Positions 1-7,734 of a stretch of DNA of 32,454 nucleotides are shown one piece after another. Made by a program: the position numbers and the translations under genes. This DNA comes from JAFLUQ01 sp964537995. Lineage in GTDB: Bacteria > Bacillota > Clostridia > UMGS1883. The notes beneath the pieces are model-generated. The model was not told where the DNA came from, did not search any database, and saw only the letters and a program-made list of their open reading frames with translations. The stretch covers positions 1-32,454 of the forward strand of contig CAZICW010000016.1 of assembly GCA_964537995.1 (NCBI GenBank). Direction: 5' to 3'. Positions within the stretch are counted from its first letter, which is position 1; each line of letters starts with the position of its first letter.

Positions 1-31
1 GCAACAAATTAGAAATTTTTTTATGTTTTAC

Positions 32-60
32 TTGCGTTTTTCATCAAGCTGTGATAAAAT
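32..60 (+). promoter_or_regulatory. sigma-A promoter of the liv operon
   Basis: TTGCGT (32-37) and TAAAAT (55-60) are separated by 17 nt, with TGA just before the -10 hexamer (extended -10). Transcription would start near 67, leaving a leader of about 30 nt before livH. This suggests that livHMGF starts its own transcript here and is not read only from an upstream binding-protein gene. Called from sequence match only. Confidence 0.6.
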
Positions 61-95
61 AAGAAATAATAAAGTTAAGAAAGGAGTTGCATAAA

Positions 96-974
96 ATGAG
101 CTTTATATCTTATCTTGTCAACGGCATAAGCCTTGGCGGAATATATGCGCTCATTGCCTTGGGCTATACAATGGTGTATGGCATAGCAAAAATGCTGAAT
201 TTCGCTCACGGAGACGTTATCATGGTCGGCGGATTTACCGTATTCACCGTTATGTCCATGAACGGCTCCTCGCCATGGATTGCCGTATTGGCAGGGATTG
301 TAGTCTGTACCGTTCTCGGAGTGCTTATAGAAAAAATTGCTTATAAGCCGCTGAGAAACGCAACGCCGTTAGCTGTGCTTATAACGGCAATAGGTGTAAG
401 CTATTTTCTTCAGAATCTCGCTTTGCTGATTTTCGGCAGCCAGTCCAGAACCTTCAAATCCGTTGTGCCGATAAAGCAATGGAAGATAAATGACAAACTG
501 ACAATTTCCGGCGAAGCAATTGCCACAATTACGGTTTCAATTGTCATAATGATAGCTCTTACTCTTTTTATCAATAAAACAAAGATAGGAAGCGCGATGC
601 TTGCCGTGAGCGAGGATCGCGGCGCGGCTCAGCTTATGGGCATAAATGTCAACCGCACAATTTCCGTGACATTTGCTATCGGCAGCGCATTGGCGGCGGT
701 CGCAAGCGTACTGCTTTGCTCGTCGTATCCGCAAATAAACGCCTATACCGGCGCGATGCCGGGCATAAAAGCCTTTACCGCGGCGGTTTTCGGCGGAATA
801 GGCAGTATACCGGGCGCAATGATCGGCGGAATCGCTATGGGTATAATAGAAAATCTTTCCAAGGCTTACATTTCCTCGCAGGTTGCCGACGCTATCGTGT
901 TCGGCGTACTTATTGTAATTCTGCTTATCAAGCCTACAGGACTTATGGGCAAGAAGTACAACGAAAAAGTGTGA
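96..974 (+). CDS. livH: branched-chain amino acid ABC transporter permease LivH
   Basis: Inner-membrane permease of a LIV-type importer for leucine, isoleucine and valine or related substrates. The 292-aa protein is almost entirely hydrophobic and carries the family N-terminus (NGISLGGIYALIALGYTMVYG) and the 'LNFAHGD' motif near residue 35. The C-terminal part has 'KAFTAAVFGGIGSIPGAM', the cytoplasmic loop that contacts the ATPases. I chose ATG 96 because AAGGAG lies 9 nt upstream; a TTG at 87 would touch that ribosome binding site. It is followed 13 nt later by livM, so the two permeases are co-transcribed. The LivH assignment is secure, but the true substrate is inferred from the family only. 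Confidence 0.95.
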   Translation: MSFISYLVNGISLGGIYALIALGYTMVYGIAKMLNFAHGDVIMVGGFTVFTVMSMNGSSPWIAVLAGIVVCTVLGVLIEKIAYKPLRNATPLAVLITAIGVSYFLQNLALLIFGSQSRTFKSVVPIKQWKINDKLTISGEAIATITVSIVIMIALTLFINKTKIGSAMLAVSEDRGAAQLMGINVNRTISVTFAIGSALAAVASVLLCSSYPQINAYTGAMPGIKAFTAAVFGGIGSIPGAMIGGIAMGIIENLSKAYISSQVADAIVFGVLIVILLIKPTGLMGKKYNEKV

Positions 975-987
975 GGAGGCGTAAAAG

Positions 988-2040
988 TTGAAATTAAAAT
1001 CGGCAACAAAGAACAATCTTCTGAATTACGCAATCATAATTATACTTTTTGTCATTGCGCAGCTTGCTTCCGGAGCGGGACTTATGGGCAGTCATCTTAC
1101 GGGTCTGCTTGTTCCGATAAGCTACTATATTATTCTTGCGGTGTCGTTGAATCTTACGGTAGGAATTTTGGGCGAGCTGAGCCTCGGACACGCGGGATTC
1201 ATGTGCGTCGGAGCATATTCGTCGGCGGTGTTTTCGGTTATGTTTAAGGACGCAATAACCAACGGGGTGCTTCGCCTTGTCATAGCGATGCTTATCGGCG
1301 GAGCAGTCGCGGCGGTTTTCGGTATTTTGATAGGAATACCCGTACTCAGACTTAGAGGCGACTATCTTGCGATAGTTACGCTTGCTTTCGGCGAAATTAT
1401 AAAAAACATCTGCAATGTGCTTTATCTCGGCGTTGACAAGAACGGACTTCATATTTCCATGAAAAGCGTGACCGCGATGAACCTTGACCCCGAAACCGGA
1501 AAAACCCTTATAAACGGTGCGATAGGCATAAGTCCCGTTCCGCGTGACACAACCTTCACGATTTGCTTTGTGACAATTCTTATAACACTGTTTGTGACAA
1601 TGAATTTGATTGATTCCCGTGCCGGACGCGCTATAATGAGCATACGCGACAACCGTATCGCGTCTGAAACAATAGGCGTCAGCATTACCAAATATAAGCT
1701 GCTTGCCTTTACGGTTTCCGCATTCTTTGCGGGGATAGCGGGCGCGCTTTACGCACATAATGTTTCGTTCCTTAATACAAAGAATTTCAGCTACAACACG
1801 TCTATAATTATTCTTGTCTATGTTGTGCTTGGCGGCTTGGGCAGTGTGCGGGGCAGCATAATCGCCACGCTCCTGCTGTATATGCTGCCCGAAATGCTGC
1901 GCTCCTTCAACAATTACCGTATGCTTTTCTATGCCATTATACTCATTGCGGCTATGCTTGTAAACAACAGTGAAGCTTTCAAGAATTTTGTCGAGAAAAT
2001 AAAATCGCTTGTTTTCCGCAAAAAGGAGGCTGCTGAATGA
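988..2040 (+). CDS. livM: branched-chain amino acid ABC transporter permease LivM
   Basis: Second membrane subunit of the LIV importer, 350 aa, multi-pass. Family signatures are 'SLNLTVGILGELSLGHAGFMCVGAY' in the first third and 'VYVVLGGLGSVRGSI' near the C-terminus, the ATPase-contacting EAA-like loop. Translation starts at TTG 988, 8 nt after a strong GAGGAGG; no ATG fits the family N-terminus. A non-ATG start is the only unusual point. The stop codon overlaps livG by 4 nt (ATGA), which indicates translational coupling. It is expected to pair with LivH as a heterodimer. Confidence 0.95.
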   Translation: MKLKSATKNNLLNYAIIIILFVIAQLASGAGLMGSHLTGLLVPISYYIILAVSLNLTVGILGELSLGHAGFMCVGAYSSAVFSVMFKDAITNGVLRLVIAMLIGGAVAAVFGILIGIPVLRLRGDYLAIVTLAFGEIIKNICNVLYLGVDKNGLHISMKSVTAMNLDPETGKTLINGAIGISPVPRDTTFTICFVTILITLFVTMNLIDSRAGRAIMSIRDNRIASETIGVSITKYKLLAFTVSAFFAGIAGALYAHNVSFLNTKNFSYNTSIIILVYVVLGGLGSVRGSIIATLLLYMLPEMLRSFNNYRMLFYAIILIAAMLVNNSEAFKNFVEKIKSLVFRKKEAAE

Positions 2041-2798
2041 TGAACATTCTGGAAACCAAAAATCTCGGAATAACCTTCGGAGGGCTCAAGGCTGTTGACG
2101 ATTTCAATGTTTCCGTCAAGGAAGGTCAGCTTTACGGGCTTATAGGACCGAACGGCGCCGGCAAAACCACTGTTTTCAATCTTCTCACGGGAGTATATAA
2201 ACCGACGGCGGGAACCTTCTTCCTCGCGGGTAAGGAGCTTCTCGGAAAATCGCCCGTGGAAATAAGCAAGTGCGGAATTTCCCGCACATTCCAAAACATT
2301 CGCCTTTTCAGCAAGCAGAGCGTTCTTGATAACGTAAAGCTCGGACTTCACAACCGCTTTAAATACAGCGCGATTGAAGGCATACTGCGTTTGCCGCGCT
2401 ACTTTAAAAATGAAAGGCTCATGGACGAAACGGCAATGGAGCTTCTGGCTGTATTCGGTCTTGAAAACGAAGCCGATTATACGGCGGCGAATCTCCCGTA
2501 CGGCAAGCAGCGCAAGCTGGAAATTGCCCGCGCGCTTGCCACAAATCCGAAGCTGCTGCTGCTTGATGAGCCTGCGGCGGGCATGAATCCGAATGAAACC
2601 GCAGAGCTTATGGAAACAATACGCTTTATCCGCGACAAATTCAAAATTTCGATTTTACTTATTGAGCATGATATGAGTCTCGTTTCAGGTATCTGTGAGG
2701 AAATAACCGTGCTTAACTTCGGAAAAATACTCACATCGGGAAAAACGAGCGAGGTTTTGAACAATCCGGAGGTTATAAAAGCATATATCGGAGAATAG
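2037..2798 (+). CDS. livG: branched-chain amino acid ABC transporter ATPase LivG
   Basis: Cytoplasmic ATPase subunit, 253 aa, the usual size. Walker A GPNGAGKT is at 37-44, Q-loop region 'FQN' near 85-87, the signature appears in the LivG-type variant LPYGKQRK at 153-160 instead of LSGGQ, Walker B LLLLDEP is at 173-179 and the H-loop His is at 211. The start overlaps the end of livM (ATGA), with AAGGAGG about 8 nt upstream; a second ATG at 2040 is an equally possible start. The insertion around residues 105-130, typical of LivG and absent from LivF, supports the assignment. Confidence 0.95.
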   Translation: MMNILETKNLGITFGGLKAVDDFNVSVKEGQLYGLIGPNGAGKTTVFNLLTGVYKPTAGTFFLAGKELLGKSPVEISKCGISRTFQNIRLFSKQSVLDNVKLGLHNRFKYSAIEGILRLPRYFKNERLMDETAMELLAVFGLENEADYTAANLPYGKQRKLEIARALATNPKLLLLDEPAAGMNPNETAELMETIRFIRDKFKISILLIEHDMSLVSGICEEITVLNFGKILTSGKTSEVLNNPEVIKAYIGE

Positions 2799-2814
2799 AA
2801 AGGGGAGAGAGCGA

Positions 2815-3528
2815 ATGGCTGCCATGCTTGAAATTGAAGATTTACACGTATACTACGGTATGATTCATGCGATAAAGGGACTTTCCTTCGAGGTAAACGA
2901 GGGAGAGATAATAACACTTATAGGCGCCAACGGAGCCGGCAAAACCACGACCCTCCACACCATAACCGGCTTGCTTAAGCCGAAAAGCGGCAAAATAACC
3001 TTTGAAGGGCGCGATCTGACAAAAACGCCTCCCCATAAAATCGTGGAGCTTGGAATGGCTCATGTTCCCGAGGGAAGACGGGTTTTCCAAAATTTGACGG
3101 TTTACGCCAATTTGAAGCTCGGTGCTTATACAAAAAAAGATAAGGCGGAAATCGCAGAAACGCTTGAAATGGTTTACTCGCGCTTCCCGCGTCTTAAGGA
3201 ACGCGCTTCTCAGATTGCGGGAACTCTTTCCGGCGGCGAACAGCAGATGCTTGCTATGGGACGTGCGCTTATGAGCCGTCCGAGAATTATATTGATGGAT
3301 GAACCGTCTATGGGACTTTCTCCTTTGCTTGTATCTGAAATTTTTGACATTATCAAATCCATCAGCGCGAGCGGGACAACAGTCCTTTTGGTCGAACAAA
3401 ACGCAAAAAAAGCTCTGTCGATAGCCGACAGGGCCTATGTGCTGGAAACCGGCAGAATTGTGCTTTCCGGCAGCGCAAGCAAACTTATGAATGATGCTTC
3501 CGTCAAGAAAGCGTATTTGGGAGAATAA
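2815..3528 (+). CDS. livF: branched-chain amino acid ABC transporter ATPase LivF
   Basis: Second ATPase of the LIV importer, 237 aa. Walker A GANGAGKT is at 37-44, signature LSGGEQQ at 138-144 and Walker B IILMDEP at 158-164; 'HVPEGRRVFQNLTV' after the Q-loop is diagnostic of LivF. AGGGGAGAG precedes the ATG. It is the last gene of the operon: a convergent gene begins 69 nt later. I see no GC-rich hairpin with a T run in that gap, so the terminator is not identified. No LivJ/K-type binding protein is present on either side within the window. Confidence 0.95.
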   Translation: MAAMLEIEDLHVYYGMIHAIKGLSFEVNEGEIITLIGANGAGKTTTLHTITGLLKPKSGKITFEGRDLTKTPPHKIVELGMAHVPEGRRVFQNLTVYANLKLGAYTKKDKAEIAETLEMVYSRFPRLKERASQIAGTLSGGEQQMLAMGRALMSRPRIILMDEPSMGLSPLLVSEIFDIIKSISASGTTVLLVEQNAKKALSIADRAYVLETGRIVLSGSASKLMNDASVKKAYLGE

Positions 3529-3597
3529 ACGGTCGGAGACTGCGAAAAAGGCGCGTAAGCCGCGGAAGGATAAAAGATAGGGGAGAACGGAGTCAAA

Positions 3598-4614
3598 TCA
3601 GTGAGGCTTATAATCCGCAAGCGGATTGCGTTCAACAGCGCTGCGCAGCTCGGCTTCGTCAACGTGAGTGTAAATCTGGGTCGTCGAAAGCTGCTCATGC
3701 CCCAGAATCTCCTGAAGCGCGCGCACATCGACATTCCCGTGCTTATACATGAGCGTGGCGGCGGTATGACGAAGCTTGTGCGGAGAATATTTCTCCGGGT
3801 CAAGACCGGCGCGTAGAAGGTTTTTTTGCACCATTTTGTATACCATATTATTTGAAATTCTGGATTTTTGTTTGCTAAGGAAAAGCGCATTCCTGTCCTT
3901 TAGGTTATCGTTTGGGCGAACTTTCAAATATTCGTTAATGGCGTCAATACATGACGGATTTAAGTAAATTGTGCGCTGCTTGTCGCCTTTGCCAATAACT
4001 GTCAATTTGTCGCCGTTGATGTCGCTGACATTTATTCCGACCAATTCACTTAAGCGCATACCGCAGTTCAAAAACAATAAAATAATGCAGTAATCACGCA
4101 CTTTAAATTCGCCGTCAACGGCTTCGAGCAATCGTTTGCTTTCTTCAAGCGTCAGATAAATCGGCAGCCGGGCCGGAAGCTTGGGAGCTTCTAATTCCTT
4201 TGTAACATTTACTTCAAGTATGCCGGCTTTGGTGGAAAGATAGTTAAAATAGCTTTTCAGACAGGAAACCTTGCGTGCGCGTGAATTTGCGTTGTTGCTG
4301 CGCGTCCTGTTCATGTATGTAAGAAATTCATAGATGTCGTCGAGCGTAACGGAGCGGATAAATTCATCGTCAATGTCCGAGCAGTCAATTTCGTCGAAAT
4401 CGTCAAATTCGGCAAGACCGCGCCGGCATTTCATAAAACGGAAAAAGGTTCTCAGGTCGTAAAAATATTCATGGACGGTTTTGTCGGATTTGCCTTTGAT
4501 GTTTGCGATATAGCTCAGGAAGCTGCGCGCGGAGCGCGGCAAAGTATCGTATTCCTTAAAGCTGCCCGTTTTTGCTTTATACGGCGAATTTCCGTTGTTT
4601 GTCCGATTATTCAT
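3598..4614 (-). CDS. XerC/XerD-type tyrosine recombinase
   Basis: Site-specific DNA recombinase of the phage-integrase family, 338 aa. The N-terminal SAM-like core-binding domain covers about 24-145 and the catalytic domain about 150-335. All catalytic residues are present: Arg187 (GMRLSEL), Lys209 (VIGKGDKQR), His279-x-x-Arg282 (HKLRHT), His306 (LGHEQ) and nucleophile Tyr315 (TTQIYTHV). The C-terminus resembles chromosomal Xer proteins. Compared with a typical Xer of about 300 aa it has an extra basic/polar N-terminus and an acidic stretch (about 69-84) in the core-binding domain. ATG 4614 is preceded by GAGAGGAGAA. It is a single gene with a perfect consensus promoter and a palindrome upstream. 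It could be the chromosome-dimer recombinase or a dedicated inversion/integration enzyme; no prophage or invertible cassette is visible around it. Confidence 0.9.
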   Translation of the reverse strand: MNNRTNNGNSPYKAKTGSFKEYDTLPRSARSFLSYIANIKGKSDKTVHEYFYDLRTFFRFMKCRRGLAEFDDFDEIDCSDIDDEFIRSVTLDDIYEFLTYMNRTRSNNANSRARKVSCLKSYFNYLSTKAGILEVNVTKELEAPKLPARLPIYLTLEESKRLLEAVDGEFKVRDYCIILLFLNCGMRLSELVGINVSDINGDKLTVIGKGDKQRTIYLNPSCIDAINEYLKVRPNDNLKDRNALFLSKQKSRISNNMVYKMVQKNLLRAGLDPEKYSPHKLRHTAATLMYKHGNVDVRALQEILGHEQLSTTQIYTHVDEAELRSAVERNPLADYKPH

Positions 4615-4645
4615 TTTGGATTCTCCTCTCGCAAATTTCCTATCC

Positions 4646-4679
4646 CCAATTCAACAAAATTTTTATTTTGTTGAATTGG
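4646..4679. repeat. perfect 15-bp inverted repeat in recombinase 5' region
   Basis: CCAATTCAACAAAAT (4646-4660) is exactly inverted at 4665-4679, with a 4-nt T spacer. On the minus strand it begins about 8 nt downstream of the -10 box of the recombinase promoter, so it covers +1 to about +35 of that transcript. Neither side has a run of T after the stem, so it is not an intrinsic terminator. It could be an operator, a 5' mRNA hairpin, or a recombinase binding site. Confidence 0.8.
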
Positions 4680-4687
4680 ATATATTT

Positions 4688-4716
4688 ATTATACCGCGCG
4701 GCTCCCTAAATGTCAA
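4688..4716 (-). promoter_or_regulatory. perfect consensus sigma-A promoter for the recombinase
   Basis: Read on the minus strand, TTGACA (4716-4711) and TATAAT (4693-4688) are separated by exactly 17 nt, a 12/12 match to consensus. The start site would fall around 4681, immediately before the inverted repeat at 4646-4679. Confidence 0.8.
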
Positions 4717-4764
4717 GGAATTTTTTTAAATTTCCAAAAATTTTATTGTTTACAAAAAATTCAT

Positions 4765-4793
4765 TCGACAAATCAATGTGAGTATGTTATAAT
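4765..4793 (+). promoter_or_regulatory. strong sigma-A promoter for the pspA-like operon
   Basis: TCGACA (4765-4770, 5/6 match) and TATAAT (4788-4793, 6/6) have a 17-nt spacer and an extended -10 TGT. It is divergent from the recombinase promoter, with the two -35 boxes about 50 bp apart. No sigma-54-type or ECF-type motif was recognised, so the gene appears to be read by the housekeeping sigma factor. Confidence 0.7.
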
Positions 4794-4833
4794 AACATTA
4801 TAAACTATATAATATAAAAAGGAGTTGTTCACT

Positions 4834-5511
4834 GTGAGTATTTTATCGCGCGTGTCGGATATTTTATCCGCAAATGTCAATACACTTCTCGATAAGTGTG
4901 AAAATCCCGAAAAAATGGTTGACCAATATCTTCGCAAGGCTATGGATGACCTTGCCGAGGTAAAACAGGAAACCGCTTCTGTAATAGCGGAAGAAACAAA
5001 AGCGAAGCGTGCGCTTGACGATGCAAAGAATAATTCGGCGCACTATGACGATTTGACAAGAAAGGCACTCACTGCCGGAAATGAAGGCGACGCCAAAATA
5101 TTCATCGCAAAGAAGCAGGAAATCGAAGCGAGCATTGTGACGCTGCAGAAAACATATGATGTTGCACATTCCAATGCCGTTAAAATGCGTCAGATGCACG
5201 ACAAGCTTACTAACGACATAAACACCCTCAAAATACGGCGCGACAATGTCAAGGGACAGATGTCCGTTGCAAAAACGCAGCAAAAGGTTAACGATATGGG
5301 CAGCATGAGCGAAAAAATCAGCGGCACTATGGGCGCTTTCGCTTCAATGGAAGAAAAGGCTCAGCGTGCTTTGGATGAAGCAAACGCTATGGAAGAACTT
5401 AATACCGCTCCCGAGGATGAAGCCAAAACTGCCGAAGAAAGATATTCGGGAGTAAATTCTCAGTCTGTAGACGACGAGCTTGCTCGCATAAAGGCTGAGA
5501 TGGGTTTATAA
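4834..5511 (+). CDS. PspA/IM30 family membrane-stress protein
   Basis: 225-aa PspA/Vipp1 (IM30) family protein. These coat the inner face of the membrane and form ESCRT-III-like helical polymers that limit proton leakage. The N-terminus 'SILSRVSDILSANVNTLLDKCENPEKMVDQ' matches the family amphipathic helix and first hairpin; almost the whole remainder is predicted coiled coil (about 25-190). I chose GTG 4834 because AAAAAGGAG ends 9 nt upstream; a TTG at 4825 touches it. It is immediately followed, 1 nt after the stop, by a membrane protein gene, so the two are co-translated. No PspB/C or LiaRS regulators are adjacent. The stress role is inferred from the family. Confidence 0.9.
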   Translation: MSILSRVSDILSANVNTLLDKCENPEKMVDQYLRKAMDDLAEVKQETASVIAEETKAKRALDDAKNNSAHYDDLTRKALTAGNEGDAKIFIAKKQEIEASIVTLQKTYDVAHSNAVKMRQMHDKLTNDINTLKIRRDNVKGQMSVAKTQQKVNDMGSMSEKISGTMGAFASMEEKAQRALDEANAMEELNTAPEDEAKTAEERYSGVNSQSVDDELARIKAEMGL

Positions 5512-5512
5512 T

Positions 5513-6523
5513 ATGGGTCGCGGAGCCGGCGGAGGCGGCGGGCGTTCTTCGGGCGGAAGCTCATCTCCCCGTTCCTCCGGAGGGCGAATGTCTTCCGGAG
5601 GACGCGGGACATCATCCGGAAGGGGCGGTTCTTTTGGAGGCGGCGGCAGATTTCCGCGCGGCGGCTTCAACGGAGGGCCGCCTATGGGCGGGCCTCGTCC
5701 CCCCTACTTCGGCGGGTATCGCCGCGGACCGTCCGGCGGACCGGGCTGTTCGTGCGGCGTAATAGCGATTACAGCATTTGTTATAATTGCGGTAATTGCC
5801 GTATTTGCGCTCTTTGCGACGTTTTCTTCTCCTTCGGGAGTAAACTCGGCGTCGGGCATTGATATAACCGCGTCTACCGTAAGCCGTACAAAGCTGGATT
5901 CCAAATATACCACAAGCACGGAGTTTTACGTTGACGAGCTTGGCTGGATAAGAAACGCGTCAACGCTTAACAGCGGTCTGAAAGCTTTCTATAACAAAAC
6001 GGGGGTTCATCCCCTGCTCTATATTACCGATACGGTAAACGGAACAAAAGCTCCTTCAAGCTCTGACATGGATGAATATGCCAACAAGCTTTACGACGAG
6101 CTTTGCCCCGACGAAGGGCATATCCTTCTGCTTTTCCACTGCCTTGACGGCGGCACGGATTACAGTATGTGGTACGTGTGCGGCGCTCAGGCAAAAACGG
6201 TTATGGACAGCGAAGCGACCGATATTCTCATGGATTATATTGATTCCTATTTTTATTCCGATAAATCCGACGAAGAAATGTTCGCCGACGCTTTCAGCGA
6301 CGCCGCAGACCGGATTATGACAAAAACAACGTCGCCCGTTGTGTATGTGGCAATATGCGGCGCGGTTATTATTCTGGCTGTCTTGGCTTATGTTTGGTGG
6401 AAAAAGCATAAGGAGCAAAAAAATCTTGAAGCAAAGCAAAACGCCGAAATTCTTAATGCCGATCTTAAAACTTTTTCCGATTCCGACCCGGAATTGAAGG
6501 ATTTGGAGGATAAATATAAATAG
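5513..6523 (+). CDS. Gly-rich two-TM membrane protein with TPM-like extracellular domain
   Basis: 336-aa membrane protein. Residues 1-80 are strikingly low-complexity (Gly, Ser, Arg, Pro; many GG, SSGG and RGG repeats). A first transmembrane helix is at about 82-104, an outside-facing alpha/beta domain at about 125-270, a second helix at about 276-296, then a short charged tail. The middle region (LGWIRNASTLNSGLKAFYNKTG...) resembles TPM domains of the YgcG/TLP18.3/Psb32 type; I am moderately sure of that. The start lies 1 nt after the PspA-like gene's stop and has only a weak ribosome binding site, so coupling is likely. The Gly/Arg-rich N-terminus would face the cytoplasm where PspA works, which suggests that it recruits or anchors PspA. 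The function is unknown. Confidence 0.75.
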   Translation: MGRGAGGGGGRSSGGSSSPRSSGGRMSSGGRGTSSGRGGSFGGGGRFPRGGFNGGPPMGGPRPPYFGGYRRGPSGGPGCSCGVIAITAFVIIAVIAVFALFATFSSPSGVNSASGIDITASTVSRTKLDSKYTTSTEFYVDELGWIRNASTLNSGLKAFYNKTGVHPLLYITDTVNGTKAPSSSDMDEYANKLYDELCPDEGHILLLFHCLDGGTDYSMWYVCGAQAKTVMDSEATDILMDYIDSYFYSDKSDEEMFADAFSDAADRIMTKTTSPVVYVAICGAVIILAVLAYVWWKKHKEQKNLEAKQNAEILNADLKTFSDSDPELKDLEDKYK

Positions 6524-6556
6524 CTCAAAAACCTTCCGAAAATTTTTAAAAAAACC

Positions 6557-6585
6557 TTGCAATTTGAAAAAAACTGTGGTATAAT
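6557..6585 (+). promoter_or_regulatory. rpsT promoter with palindromic -10 region
   Basis: TTGCAA (6557-6562) and TATAAT (6580-6585) are separated by 17 nt. The -10 box sits in the centre of a 7-1-7 palindrome, GTGGTATAATACCAC (6576-6590). Start of transcription would be near 6592, giving a leader of about 26 nt before rpsT. Confidence 0.65.
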
Positions 6586-6617
6586 ACCACTTGTTACAAA
6601 TGTGTGGAGGTGAGATT

Positions 6618-6881
6618 ATGCCAAATATTAAGTCTGCCAAAAAAAGAGTTCTTGTTATTGATAAGAAAACCCTTCGTAACCGCATGATTAAGTCTGCGAT
6701 CAAGACAGAGGTTAAGAAGTTTGATTCTGCGGTAGCCGAAGGAAATAAGGCGCTTGCTCAGCAGCAATTTTCCTATTGCGTAAAGAAGCTCGATCAGGCT
6801 GCGGCAAAGAAAGTGTATCATAGAAACACCGTAAGTCGCAAAAAGTCCCGTATGGCAACAGCCCTCGCGGCGATGGCATAA
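6618..6881 (+). CDS. rpsT: 30S ribosomal protein S20
   Basis: 87-aa basic protein of the small ribosomal subunit that binds the 5' domain of 16S rRNA. The N-terminus 'MPNIKSAKKRVLVIDKKTLRN' and the C-terminal 'VYHRNTVSRKKSRMA' are characteristic of S20, and the length is right. ATG 6618 follows GGAGGTGA by 4-5 nt; an upstream in-frame start is not needed and would add non-homologous residues. It is monocistronic: it has its own promoter and is followed by a clear hairpin terminator. Confidence 0.97.
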   Translation: MPNIKSAKKRVLVIDKKTLRNRMIKSAIKTEVKKFDSAVAEGNKALAQQQFSYCVKKLDQAAAKKVYHRNTVSRKKSRMATALAAMA

Positions 6882-6893
6882 AAAATCTTGTCT

Positions 6894-6935
6894 GCAAAAT
6901 TCAGAGTATGCGGATTTCGTATACTCTTATTTTGC
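6894..6935. terminator. bidirectional terminator between rpsT and yunB
   Basis: AGAGTATGCG (6903-6912) pairs with CGTATACTCT (6918-6927) around a GATTT loop, with one G-U pair. An outer GCAAAAT/ATTTTGC stem (6894-6900 with 6929-6935) supplies the U-rich tract on both strands. It suits termination of rpsT (+) and of yunB (-), whose stop codon is at 6953. Confidence 0.75.
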
Positions 6936-6952
6936 TGTCGCAAAATATTTCC

Positions 6953-7600
6953 TCAGCGTTCAACATAAGTACTTGGCACACTTCCTACAATCAGCGTTTG
7001 TCCGAGGAGCAGCTCCGTGTCGATGCTTTCTTTTTTGTTTTTCAGCGGGAAAAGAATTTCTATGTCAACGGAAATATCAAGATAAATTGTATGAAGCGTT
7101 TGATTTATCCCCTCTGACACAAATTCGTGGCGTACCCTTACATTTGCTATATCTATCGGGAAATAGTGTATTTTTATTTTCGGCCCGCCGCCGGCAATCA
7201 GCTCGGCGCCGAAAAGCACATTCAGCGGCACCCTTGTTTCTTCGACCGTCTCTTCGAGTTCCTTACCTATTTCGTCGTCCATTCGGGCAACCAAAACGTC
7301 GATTTTGGCGCTGTCGGCAGTTACTGAAGCTATGGCTCCGCTGCTGTCGTAGTGAATATCCACAAGGTTCCCGTAGGTTATTTCGTTTTCTTCCATATAT
7401 TTGAGAACGGCTTTGTCAATTTGAGCGCTTGCCGCATTTCTCGCCGCGGCGGCCGCTGTTTTTTCTACTTTCGGTAAAACGCTTGCCGATACAAGCACAG
7501 CAAATATTACAGGCAAAAAAATTAAAAACAGAGCTGCGGACGCCTTGCCATGTTTTGGCTTTTTCCTTGTTTCCGCGCAGAACAGCTTTCCGTGAGCCAT
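6953..7600 (-). CDS. yunB: sporulation protein YunB
   Basis: 215-aa homologue of Bacillus YunB, a protein made in the mother cell during sporulation. It has a basic cytoplasmic N-terminus, one transmembrane helix at about 20-41 and an external domain. The segment 'DKAVLKYMEENEITYGNLVDI' and the C-terminus with 'RVPLNVLFGAEL...GGGPKIKI...SVDIEILFP' fit the family. ATG 7600 follows AGGGGAGAG; an ATG at 7621 has no ribosome binding site. The gene stands alone. Bacillus yunB is transcribed by sigma-E, but I could not find a convincing sigma-E promoter upstream. Its exact biochemical role is not known. Confidence 0.85.
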   Translation of the reverse strand: MAHGKLFCAETRKKPKHGKASAALFLIFLPVIFAVLVSASVLPKVEKTAAAAARNAASAQIDKAVLKYMEENEITYGNLVDIHYDSSGAIASVTADSAKIDVLVARMDDEIGKELEETVEETRVPLNVLFGAELIAGGGPKIKIHYFPIDIANVRVRHEFVSEGINQTLHTIYLDISVDIEILFPLKNKKESIDTELLLGQTLIVGSVPSTYVER

Positions 7601-7685
7601 GCTCTCTCCCCTGCCCTTCATTAGCTATAATATTTGCGCTTTGCGGAATTGTTGATGAATTTTTTATTAACATATAATAAAACTA

Positions 7686-7714
7686 TTGCAAAACAGATTA
7701 ATCTGTGCTAAAAT
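7686..7714 (+). promoter_or_regulatory. sigma-A-like promoter of the DUF1385-prmC operon
   Basis: TTGCAA (7686-7691) and TAAAAT (7709-7714) have a 17-nt spacer. The transcript would begin near 7721, giving an unusually long leader of about 190 nt. Confidence 0.6.
7693..7706. repeat. perfect 14-bp palindrome in promoter spacer (putative operator)
   Basis: ACAGATTAATCTGT is identical to its reverse complement and fills the spacer between the -35 and -10 boxes of the DUF1385 operon promoter. That is a classical position for a dimeric repressor or a MerR-type activator. The binding protein is unknown. Confidence 0.6.
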
Positions 7715-7734
7715 ATCAGAATAGGAAGGATTGA

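Noticed and set aside
3529..3597. Terminator between livF and the recombinase gene
   Set aside because: No stem followed by a T run could be found on either strand in these 69 nt.
4646..4679. dif-type chromosome-dimer recombination site next to the Xer gene
   Set aside because: dif sites have two imperfect 11-bp arms around a 6-bp core; this is a perfect 15-4-15 palindrome lying on the promoter start, so an operator or hairpin fits better.
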